Assembly (NCBI GenBank): GCA_003228965.1
Contig: QIGP01000145.1
Coordinates: 1-7,595 of the forward strand
DNA from: Gammaproteobacteria bacterium
GTDB lineage: Bacteria > Pseudomonadota > Gammaproteobacteria > Steroidobacterales > SZUA-146
Direction of reading: 5' to 3'
DNA: 7,595 nucleotides
Shown here: positions 1-5,303 of the stretch, piece by piece
Numbering within the stretch: position 1 is the first letter of the stretch
How the letters are laid out: the number at the start of each line of letters is the position of its first letter
Notes under the pieces: model-generated
Databases searched by the model: none
Told to the model about the DNA's origin: nothing
The model's input: the letters and a program-made list of their open reading frames with translations, nothing else
Made by a program: the position numbers and the translations under genes

Positions 1-404
1 GGGTGAATCATTTCAGGACGCGATTTACTGTAGCGCACCTCTCCAAAGCAGCGCACTCTCGCGCCAGGTTTTAACATGGCTTTTTGAGCGTTGGAGAAAT
101 CGAAAAATCTTAGCGCCATGACGCCCGACCCGTCGCTGATGTGGCAGATTAACTCCCGCCTCCCCCGAAACACGACGTCGGTAAACTCAACCTGACCTTC
201 AACAACTACCTGCTGCCCCACATTGACCCCGCCAATAGGATAAACCCGAGTGCGGTCCTGGTAGCGCAGAGGCAAATGAAACAGCAGATCTATAACCTGG
301 TTAATACCAATGCGCGCGAGTTTCTCCGCAAGCGCTGGTCCCACTCCGTTAAGTGCAGTAACCGGACGCTCGTACGGTTGTAATGTTGAAGCTGTTGCGC
401 TCAC
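1..404 (-). CDS. recG: ATP-dependent DNA helicase RecG, N-terminal part (runs off the left edge)
   Basis: RecG remodels stalled replication forks and branched recombination intermediates. Only the first 134 codons lie in the window, so the helicase motor domains are outside it. Translation shows a short helical region with LNGVGPALAEKL (residues 18-29), then HLPLRYQDRT (43-52), YPIG (55-58) and an OB-fold stretch including GRRELICHISDGSG (81-94) and LRFFDFSNAQ (98-107). This matches the start of the RecG wedge domain, which contacts the DNA branch point. The start is GTG at 404: an in-frame TAA at 416-414 rules out anything further upstream, and no ATG/GTG/TTG lies between. The best ribosome-binding sequence, GGAGGA at 423-418, is about 13 bases away, which is long. 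The gene begins 21 bases after the ridA stop, so the two are probably co-transcribed. Identification is confident; the full length cannot be judged. Confidence 0.93.
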   Translation of the reverse strand, partial: MSATASTLQPYERPVTALNGVGPALAEKLARIGINQVIDLLFHLPLRYQDRTRVYPIGGVNVGQQVVVEGQVEFTDVVFRGRRELICHISDGSGVMALRFFDFSNAQKAMLKPGARVRCFGEVRYSKSRPEMIH

Positions 405-417
405 CTGACTAACTTAA

Positions 418-423
418 TCCTCC
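418..423 (-). promoter_or_regulatory. Shine-Dalgarno sequence of recG
   Basis: GGAGGA on the minus strand lies in the 21-base gap between the ridA stop and the recG GTG. It matches the anti-Shine-Dalgarno well, but the spacer is about 13 bases, longer than the usual 5-9. This may mean modest translation of recG. No other purine-rich site is closer. Confidence 0.5.
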
Positions 424-425
424 GT

Positions 426-806
426 CTATACAACGAGTATCGCGTCAACCTCTACTTCAACCCCTTTAGGCAGAGCAGCGACCTGAACAGCAGCACGCGC
501 CGGATAAGGAGTTTCGAGATACTCCTCCATCACTTTGTTGACGCATCCGAAGTTACCAAGGTCAGTGAGGAACACGTTGTATTTGACCGCGCTGTTCAGC
601 GTGCCACCGGCTTTTTCGGCAATAGCCTTGAGATTCTCAAAAACTTGTCGAATTTGTGCTTCGATGTCGCCTGCAACAACCATGCCTGTTTTTGGATCGA
701 GCGGTATCTGGCCCGACACGTACACCGTGTTGTCCACCTGCACCGCCTGCGAATAGGTACCGATTGCGGCAGGCGCATCGGGAGTATTGATAATTTTTCG
801 CGACAC
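426..806 (-). CDS. ridA: RidA family enamine/imine deaminase
   Basis: RidA (YjgF/YER057c/UK114 family) hydrolyses reactive enamine/imine intermediates, such as 2-aminoacrylate released by PLP-dependent dehydratases, and so protects PLP enzymes in the cytoplasm. The 126 residues match the family's usual 125-130. Visible signatures are GTYSQAV (16-22), VSGQIPLDPKTG (30-41), the FENLKAIAEKAG helix (56-67), and the C-terminal YPARAAVQVAALPKGVEVEVDA stretch in two parts (101-122). R104 and E119 fall where the substrate-binding Arg and the water-coordinating Glu of active members lie, so this should be an active deaminase. The start is GTG at 806, preceded by GTGAGGA with a 6-base spacer. It lies between spoT and recG, where E. 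coli has trmH. A 110-base gap upstream carries a hairpin/T-run and a candidate promoter, so it may be partly uncoupled from spoT. Confidence 0.95.
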   Translation of the reverse strand: MSRKIINTPDAPAAIGTYSQAVQVDNTVYVSGQIPLDPKTGMVVAGDIEAQIRQVFENLKAIAEKAGGTLNSAVKYNVFLTDLGNFGCVNKVMEEYLETPYPARAAVQVAALPKGVEVEVDAILVV

Positions 807-822
807 GAAATATCCTCACTGT

Positions 823-852
823 AAAAAAAAATTGGGCTAAAAGTATTCTAGC
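823..852 (-). terminator. Weak hairpin plus T9 run between spoT and ridA
   Basis: Read on the minus strand, a 17-base inverted repeat (852-836) folds into a 7-pair stem, with one G-U pair and a TAC loop. It is followed by CCAA and then nine T residues (831-823). This has the shape of an intrinsic terminator, but the stem has only two G-C pairs and the T run starts four bases after it. Strong termination is therefore unlikely. Partial attenuation between spoT and ridA, or no function, are both possible. The same bases overlap a candidate -10 element. Confidence 0.3.
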
Positions 853-853
853 A
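845..853 (-). promoter_or_regulatory. Candidate extended -10 promoter element for ridA
   Basis: TGCTAGAAT on the minus strand fits an extended -10 (TGn plus TAGAAT, five of six consensus bases), about 40 bases upstream of the ridA GTG. No good -35 lies at 16-18 bases; the nearest similar hexamer, TTGTTC at 866-861, is too close. Extended -10 promoters can work without a -35. I infer a possible internal promoter for ridA-recG; the match could be chance. Confidence 0.35.
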
Positions 854-916
854 GTCTGATGAACAAACCCTGATTGATTGTTTCAGCAGATGCCTTGTCC
901 GAATGGACCTATTTGA

Positions 917-3088
917 CTACGAGGCGATCACCCGTTCAACCACCAAAACGTCGGGCATGCCATCGATTTGTTTCATGACCCGCCGTAAATGATCGGCGTC
1001 TTTAACTCGAATACTGAAACGCAGACTTGAAGCGTCACCGTCGGTATCCACCACTTCAACATGGTCAATATTAGAGCCGGCATTGGATATACGTGTAGCT
1101 ACCGAGGCCAGGGCACCAACTTTGTCGAGTGCTTCAACCTGAATAGCCACCATAAACTGCGACTCAATCCCGGCTTCCCAGGACACATCAATCCATTTGT
1201 CGGGCTGCTTTCTGAATTCGGCAAGGTTGCCGCACTGCTGCCTGTGAATCACTAGCCCGCGACCTGAACTCAAATGCCCCATGACAGAGTCGCCCGGAAC
1301 CGGATAGCAACATTTCGCGTAGCTTACGACCATATCCTGCGTGCCGGTGATCGACAGCTCGGTAGAATTCGACTCAGAGTCGCCGGCGGCAAGCTCGTCG
1401 TTCCTGGATAAAAGACGCCGCGCCACAATTGGGGCGAGCTGGTGGCCTAATCCGATTTGCTCGTACAGCGAATCGCGAGATTCAAGCCCCATTGAGCCAA
1501 GTAACTCAGTCATTTGTTCGGGCTTTAAGTGTCTAATTTTAGCTTTGAATTCAACCAGCGCGTATTCGAGCAAACGGCGCCCCATTTTCACAGCGTCTTC
1601 GGAACGCAGTTGTTTCAAATAGCCGCGAATGGCTGCGCGTGCTTTGGCGGTGACCACAAAATTCATCCAACCCGGATTCGGGTGTGCGCCGCGTTCGGTC
1701 TTGATGGTGACTGTTTGGCCGTTCGTGAGCACCGTGCGTAAAGGCATACGGCGCCTGTCTACGCGTGCCGACACACAGCGATTGCCCACGTCGGTGTGAA
1801 CCGCATAGGCGAAATCGACCGGCGTAGATCCACGCGGCAAACGTAAAATATCCCCGCGCGGCGTGAACACGTATACCTTGTCTGGAAACAAGTCGATTTT
1901 GACGCTTTCGAGAAACTCTTCCGAGTTGCTGTCAGCCTGGTAATCCTCTAGCCCGGACAACCACGCTCTGGCCCGAACTTGTGGCGCCACTTCTTCACTT
2001 TGATCGGTTTTGTACAACCAATGCGCGGCAATTCCGGAATTAGCGAAATTATCCATATCACGCGTACGAATTTGCACTTCGAGCGGGATGGCATTGGGGC
2101 CTACCGCCATTGTGTGCAGCGACTGATAGCCGTTAACGCGTGGAATCGCTATGTAATCCTTGAACCTCCCAAGCATGGGGCGGTATGTGCGATGCACGTG
2201 ACCCAGAACGCGATAGCACATGTCGGCATCGTCTACGACAATGCGAAACCCAAACACATCGGCCACGTCTTCTAACGACACTTCCTTGCGCTTCATTTTC
2301 TGATAAACGCTGTAAATGTGCTTCTCACGTCCGGTGACTTCAGCCTGTACGTGATGTTCCAACAATACTTTGCGCAGCTTGTTTGTAACGCGCTTGAGCA
2401 TACGCTTTTGTCCACCGAGCTGAGACTTCAGGCCTTTCTCAATCACCTGGTAGCGGTGCGGATACAAATTGCGAAACCCGAGGTCTTCCAACTCCAGACG
2501 AATGTCGTTAATGCCAAGGCGGTTGGCCATCGGCGCGTAGATATCGAGTGTTTCGCGCGCGATGCGCCGTCTTTTGTCGGCAGGCATGGAGCCTAAAGTG
2601 CGCATGTTGTGCAAGCGGTCTGCCAGCTTCAGTAAAATGACCCGAACGTCGCGTGCCATCGCCAGCATCATTTTGCGCAGGCTTTCGGCCTGTGCTTCGG
2701 CCTTGCTCTTGAACTGAATTTGATCGAGTTTGCTTACGCCGTCGACAAGCTCCGCTACCTCTTCGCCAAACTCCAGCACAATGTGCTCAATGGCGGTCGG
2801 CGTGTCCTCCACGACGTCATGAAGAATTGCAGCTGTAATGCTTTGATAGTCAAGCTGCAGGTCGGCCAAAATGCTGGCCACAGCGACCGGATGGGAGATA
2901 TAAGGCTCTCCGCTTTTGCGGATTTGCCCACTGTGTGCTTTGGCGCCGAATTCGTAGGCGCGTCTTACGGTTGCGATTTGTTCAGCGGGAAGGTACGTAC
3001 GCAGCTTGTTCAGGAGGCCGCGAGCCCCATCAAGATTCCAGCCACGCCCTAGCGGCAGACGCCCTAGGAAAGTTGCGGCAGTGTCCAT
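917..3088 (-). CDS. spoT: Bifunctional (p)ppGpp synthetase/hydrolase SpoT
   Basis: SpoT degrades (p)ppGpp to GDP/GTP plus pyrophosphate and can make it weakly, setting the stringent-response alarmone level. The 723 residues include an HD hydrolase domain at about 45-200, with likely metal ligands H66, H90, D91 and D157 and the catalytic ED pair at 94-95. The synthetase domain (about 250-365) keeps GREKHIYSVYQKM (253-265), D277 and E337 in LEVQIRT. The loop RFKD (308-311) is the RxKD type of bifunctional enzymes, not the ExDD of synthetase-only RelA. A TGS domain follows (about 398-460), then a helical region, the Cys region with CC at 593-594, and a C-terminal ACT domain (about 645-720). Hydrolase and synthetase residues both look intact. 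The ATG at 3088 is the only reasonable start; it gives a leader about 17-20 residues longer than E. coli SpoT. It follows rpoZ by 48 bases, as in most gammaproteobacteria. Confidence 0.97.
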   Translation of the reverse strand: MDTAATFLGRLPLGRGWNLDGARGLLNKLRTYLPAEQIATVRRAYEFGAKAHSGQIRKSGEPYISHPVAVASILADLQLDYQSITAAILHDVVEDTPTAIEHIVLEFGEEVAELVDGVSKLDQIQFKSKAEAQAESLRKMMLAMARDVRVILLKLADRLHNMRTLGSMPADKRRRIARETLDIYAPMANRLGINDIRLELEDLGFRNLYPHRYQVIEKGLKSQLGGQKRMLKRVTNKLRKVLLEHHVQAEVTGREKHIYSVYQKMKRKEVSLEDVADVFGFRIVVDDADMCYRVLGHVHRTYRPMLGRFKDYIAIPRVNGYQSLHTMAVGPNAIPLEVQIRTRDMDNFANSGIAAHWLYKTDQSEEVAPQVRARAWLSGLEDYQADSNSEEFLESVKIDLFPDKVYVFTPRGDILRLPRGSTPVDFAYAVHTDVGNRCVSARVDRRRMPLRTVLTNGQTVTIKTERGAHPNPGWMNFVVTAKARAAIRGYLKQLRSEDAVKMGRRLLEYALVEFKAKIRHLKPEQMTELLGSMGLESRDSLYEQIGLGHQLAPIVARRLLSRNDELAAGDSESNSTELSITGTQDMVVSYAKCCYPVPGDSVMGHLSSGRGLVIHRQQCGNLAEFRKQPDKWIDVSWEAGIESQFMVAIQVEALDKVGALASVATRISNAGSNIDHVEVVDTDGDASSLRFSIRVKDADHLRRVMKQIDGMPDVLVVERVIAS

Positions 3089-3090
3089 AA

Positions 3091-3100
3091 GGACATCCGT
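3091..3100 (-). promoter_or_regulatory. spoT translation-initiation leader word ACGGATGTCC
   Basis: The minus-strand word ACGGATGTCC ends two bases before the spoT ATG. Its GGA is the best Shine-Dalgarno candidate, with a spacer of about 7 bases. The same ten bases precede rph at the same distance. The word also contains an out-of-frame ATG, eight bases upstream of the real start, that opens a 10-codon frame overlapping the start of spoT. Acting as a weak ribosome-binding site is the simplest reading. Confidence 0.5.
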
Positions 3101-3117
3101 TGTGACGCGTGGCTCCG

Positions 3118-3130
3118 GTTGCTACGCAAC
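3118..3130 (-). other. Small hairpin in the rpoZ-spoT gap
   Basis: GTTGC-GTA-GCAAC forms a perfect 5-pair stem with a three-base loop, starting 6 bases after the rpoZ stop on the minus strand. No T run follows, so it is not an intrinsic terminator. It could mark an RNA-processing or mRNA-stability site, or be chance; a 5-pair repeat is not rare. Confidence 0.3.
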
Positions 3131-3136
3131 TTAACG

Positions 3137-3418
3137 TCAGGCAGAAGGCAAAACCGACGGCGGCACAAGCTCGTTCCGGGCTTCAGCTTCTTCAGCCTGG
3201 GCCTCACTGTACTCAATCTCCGATTCATCCAGAATGTCAGGGCTAATCAGACCCGCCGCAATTTCGCGCAGCGCAATCACGGTAGGTTTGTCGTTGTCTT
3301 CGTCCACCAGCGGTTCGGCGCCGTTAGCAATGCGGCGTGCGCGTTTGGCAGCCACGAGGACCAGGTCAAACAGGTTGTCTACGTGATCGAGGCAATCTTC
3401 TACAGTGATACGAGCCAT
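3137..3418 (-). CDS. rpoZ: DNA-directed RNA polymerase omega subunit
   Basis: Omega binds beta-prime, helps RNA polymerase assemble and, in E. coli, forms part of ppGpp binding site 1 through its extreme N-terminus. The 93 residues are close to the 91 of E. coli. They show [11 protein letters not shown] (1-11), [14 protein letters not shown] (15-28), the [18 protein letters not shown] block (41-58), and a variable acidic tail after about 62. The N-terminal MAR-T pattern that contacts ppGpp in E. coli is kept. I chose ATG 3418 rather than the frame's first ATG at 3457 because family members start with MAR and AGGA lies 7 bases upstream (3429-3426). The upstream 13 codons ([13 protein letters not shown]) have no family counterpart. 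It sits between gmk and spoT, the standard arrangement. The 170-base gap before it may hold its own promoter, but I could not identify a convincing one. Confidence 0.95.
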   Translation of the reverse strand: MARITVEDCLDHVDNLFDLVLVAAKRARRIANGAEPLVDEDNDKPTVIALREIAAGLISPDILDESEIEYSEAQAEEAEARNELVPPSVLPSA

Positions 3419-3514
3419 CTTAAGTTCCTGACAGAGTTGATAAAGAGCCACTGCCAAACTTGGGGCGACGACATCTTCTGTGTTAAAAATGCAAGGAGTC
3501 AGAGTCTACTGAAA

Positions 3515-3536
3515 GGCTACGGCAGGCGCCAGAGCC
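3515..3536 (-). other. Imperfect hairpin between gmk and rpoZ
   Basis: On the minus strand, GGCT (3536-3533) and AGCC (3518-3515) pair. After one mismatch, an inner TGGC/GCCG stem (one wobble) closes a GCCT loop. Only three T residues follow, so it is at best a weak terminator or an attenuation/processing structure in the 170-base gmk-rpoZ gap. The rest of that gap shows no convincing promoter to me. Confidence 0.25.
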
Positions 3537-3588
3537 AAATCACTGTTAAACGTTACCAACTGTAGCAACGGCTTACTATCAAGGTGAT

Positions 3589-4215
3589 TTACGCGCCCAG
3601 CAAATTCATAAGCAACGGCGACAACTCGTCACGCGTTCCGGTCAACGCTTCCCCGTCACCGCTGACAATTTTGCTTAAGTCATTGACTGCAATATCAAAT
3701 TTATCGTTAACCACAACGAAATCGAATTCGCTGCAATGTGACATATCAGTAATAGAGTCGCTCAAACGGCGCTGAATTACCTCTTCGCTGTCGGTGTCAC
3801 GACCGCGCAGGCGCTTTTCAAGCTCTTCGCGCGAAGGCGGCAAAATAAAAATACTGACGCTCTCCGGCATGGCTTTGCGCACCTGCCTCGCGCCCTGCCA
3901 GTCGATTTCGAGCAGCACATCAAAACCTGCGTCGAACAGTTCTCGCACCTGCGAACTACCGGTACCGTAGTAGTTGTCGAATACCCTTGCGTGCTCGAGT
4001 AAATCTTCATTGGCCTTCAGGTCATTAATCTCATCTACGCTCACAAACCAGTAGTCCTCTCCATGCACTTCACTAGAGCGCTTGGGGCGGGTCGTGAAAG
4101 ATACAGACATGCGCAGCGACGGATGCTTCTTAAGCAACTCTTTTACCAGCGACGTCTTGCCCGCCCCCGAGGGTGCGGCCACGACAAACAATCGAGGCGT
4201 GTTATTTTTTCCCAT
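3589..4215 (-). CDS. gmk: Guanylate kinase
   Basis: Gmk converts GMP plus ATP to GDP plus ADP, an essential cytoplasmic step in guanine nucleotide supply. From ATG 4215 the protein has 208 residues (E. coli 207). The Walker A loop is APSGAGKT (14-21). The GMP-binding region is SVSFTTRPKRSSEVHG (37-52) followed by EDYWF (53-57). Then come LLEHARVFDNYYGT, the Walker B-like LLEIDWQGA, FILPPS, and the lid with LRGRDTDSEEVI. All are as expected for an active enzyme. The frame extends to a GTG at 4251, adding 12 residues (MFKRIRAWWRTL). I prefer 4215 because it gives family length, uses ATG, and has GGTGG about 9 bases upstream, whereas the GTG has no usable ribosome site. It lies 56 bases after yicC and upstream of rpoZ, the usual gammaproteobacterial arrangement. 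Function is firm; the exact start is moderately sure. Confidence 0.94.
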   Translation of the reverse strand: MGKNNTPRLFVVAAPSGAGKTSLVKELLKKHPSLRMSVSFTTRPKRSSEVHGEDYWFVSVDEINDLKANEDLLEHARVFDNYYGTGSSQVRELFDAGFDVLLEIDWQGARQVRKAMPESVSIFILPPSREELEKRLRGRDTDSEEVIQRRLSDSITDMSHCSEFDFVVVNDKFDIAVNDLSKIVSGDGEALTGTRDELSPLLMNLLGA

Positions 4216-4271
4216 TAGCGTTCGCCACCAGGCCCGAATTCGCTTAAACACAGACTTGTTAGTCGAGCCTA

Positions 4272-5135
4272 CTATTCAATGTTCTGAACCTGTTCACGCA
4301 TTTGCTCAATGAGTACTTTGAGCTCCATGGCGGTTTTCGTGGTTTCAGCGTCCTGCGATTTCGACCCGAGTGTGTTGGCCTCCCGGTTAAATTCCTGCAT
4401 CAAAAAATCCAGTCTGCGCCCTACCGGCTTGGAGGATTTCAATATATTCGTCGCTTCCGTGACGTGGCTGTCTAAACGGTCCAGTTCTTCGTCAACGTCG
4501 GCCTTATTTAACAACAAGGCAATTTCAGCCTCCAGCCGACCTTCATCAGCCTTAACGTCAAGGTCACTCAGTCGACCTCTGAGTTTGTCCTGAATATTCT
4601 GTCGTATCAAAGGCAAACGGTCGCGGGTAGAGCTCACAAGTTGCGTAATCGCGGTAGTACGTTCGCGCAGCATCTGCTCCAGACGCTCACCCTCGCCTTC
4701 GCGGCTCGAGACAAGACTGGTCAACGCCTCTTCAATAAGAGACAACGCCTGCGCCTGAATCGACTCCAGGTCTTTTACAGGTTCCAGCACAACACCTGGC
4801 CACCTAAGTACATCCATCGGACGAAGCGTGCCTCCGCCCAGCTTGTCACCAAGTTTAGTGGCGGTACTAACCAGTTGATCGACCAAGTCTTCATTAAGAT
4901 TAATATTCTCTTCGGATGAGCGTGTCGAGTTGAGCTTTACGCTCAAATCAATTTTGCCGCGACTAAGCTTCTTGCCCACAAGACCCCGTATAGCCGGGTC
5001 CAAAGAACGGAGCTCTTCGGGCAATCGTAAGCTCATCTCGAGATAGCGGTGATTGACCGCTCGCAATTCAATCGCCAGCTCGCCCCACGGCGCGCTGTGA
5101 TCCTTTCTTGAAAACCCGGTCATGCTGCGTGTCAT
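4272..5135 (-). CDS. yicC: YicC/YloC family endoribonuclease-like protein
   Basis: YicC-family proteins are widespread; the E. coli member has been linked to RNA turnover, including decay of the small RNA RyhB, and is described as an endoribonuclease or an RNase adaptor. The 287 residues equal the E. coli length. Hallmarks are the N-terminus MTRSMTGFSR (1-10), RAVNHRYLE (25-33), RLPEELRSLDPAIR (37-50), the LRWPGV block (110-115), EELDRLDSHV (216-225), and the C-terminal block with GRRLDFLMQEFNREANTLGSK (239-259, highly conserved). It ends with ELKVLIEQMREQVQNIE, nearly identical to E. coli. The central part (about 120-200) is helical and charged. The ATG at 5135 has GGAG at 5146-5143 with a 7-base spacer. 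It is the first gene of the minus-strand block, facing the divergent gap, so its promoter should lie within 5136-5303. Family assignment is firm; the exact biochemical role here is inferred. Confidence 0.94.
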   Translation of the reverse strand: MTRSMTGFSRKDHSAPWGELAIELRAVNHRYLEMSLRLPEELRSLDPAIRGLVGKKLSRGKIDLSVKLNSTRSSEENINLNEDLVDQLVSTATKLGDKLGGGTLRPMDVLRWPGVVLEPVKDLESIQAQALSLIEEALTSLVSSREGEGERLEQMLRERTTAITQLVSSTRDRLPLIRQNIQDKLRGRLSDLDVKADEGRLEAEIALLLNKADVDEELDRLDSHVTEATNILKSSKPVGRRLDFLMQEFNREANTLGSKSQDAETTKTAMELKVLIEQMREQVQNIE

Positions 5136-5303
5136 TCAATGTCTCCGCAAAGTAAGTGTGAGCGTATTCCTTGGCTTTTTGGGGCCTAAGTTGGCAAACT
5201 GTCGAACACCATTTGCAACGATTGGCGACGAGATTACTGTGGAATTGCGACGAAAACAAACCAGCGCACCAATCTGTTCGAACCAGTACAAACGCATTTA
5301 ACT
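5136..5303. promoter_or_regulatory. Divergent intergenic region between yicC and the PP2C gene
   Basis: This 168-base gap must hold the promoters of both transcription units, if neither is read from elsewhere. I find no pair of -35/-10 boxes with good spacing on either strand, so the promoters are weak, activator-dependent or of another sigma class. It does contain three near-identical short repeats at 5213-5253, an 8-base palindrome GTTCGAAC at 5276-5283, and a related CTGTCGAAC at 5199-5207. An open frame on the minus strand covering much of it (5259-5068) resembles nothing and overlaps yicC, so I do not treat it as a gene. Confidence 0.5.
5213..5253. repeat. Three-copy short direct repeat in the divergent gap (possible operator)
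   Basis: TTGCAACGA (5213-5221), TTGGCGACGA (5222-5231) and TTGCGACGA (5245-5253) are three close variants of TTG(G)C(A/G)ACGA. The first two are adjacent; the third starts 23 bases after the second. Clustering between two divergent genes suggests a regulator-binding site, but no regulator is encoded nearby and short words in a small gap can recur by chance. Confidence 0.35.

Noticed and set aside
1979..3052. Several plus-strand open frames of 90-110 codons inside spoT
   Set aside because: All are antisense to a well-conserved spoT, show no family signature, and are expected from its codon composition.
3419..3457. Upstream rpoZ start giving 13 extra residues
   Set aside because: Omega proteins begin with MAR, and AGGA sits 7 bases before that ATG; the upstream codons match nothing.
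3119..3565. 148-codon plus-strand open frame antisense to rpoZ
   Set aside because: It covers rpoZ in full and both flanking gaps, has no recognisable domain, and rpoZ on the other strand matches its family along its whole length.
5068..5259. 63-codon minus-strand frame across the yicC start
   Set aside because: It overlaps yicC in another frame, has no similarity I recognise and no good ribosome site; the space is better explained as a promoter region.
5136..5303. Specific sigma-70 promoters for yicC and the phosphatase
   Set aside because: TTGCAA, TTGGCA, TTGCCA and TTGCGA hexamers were tried as -35 boxes on both strands, but none has a -10 of better than three of six matches at 16-18 bases.
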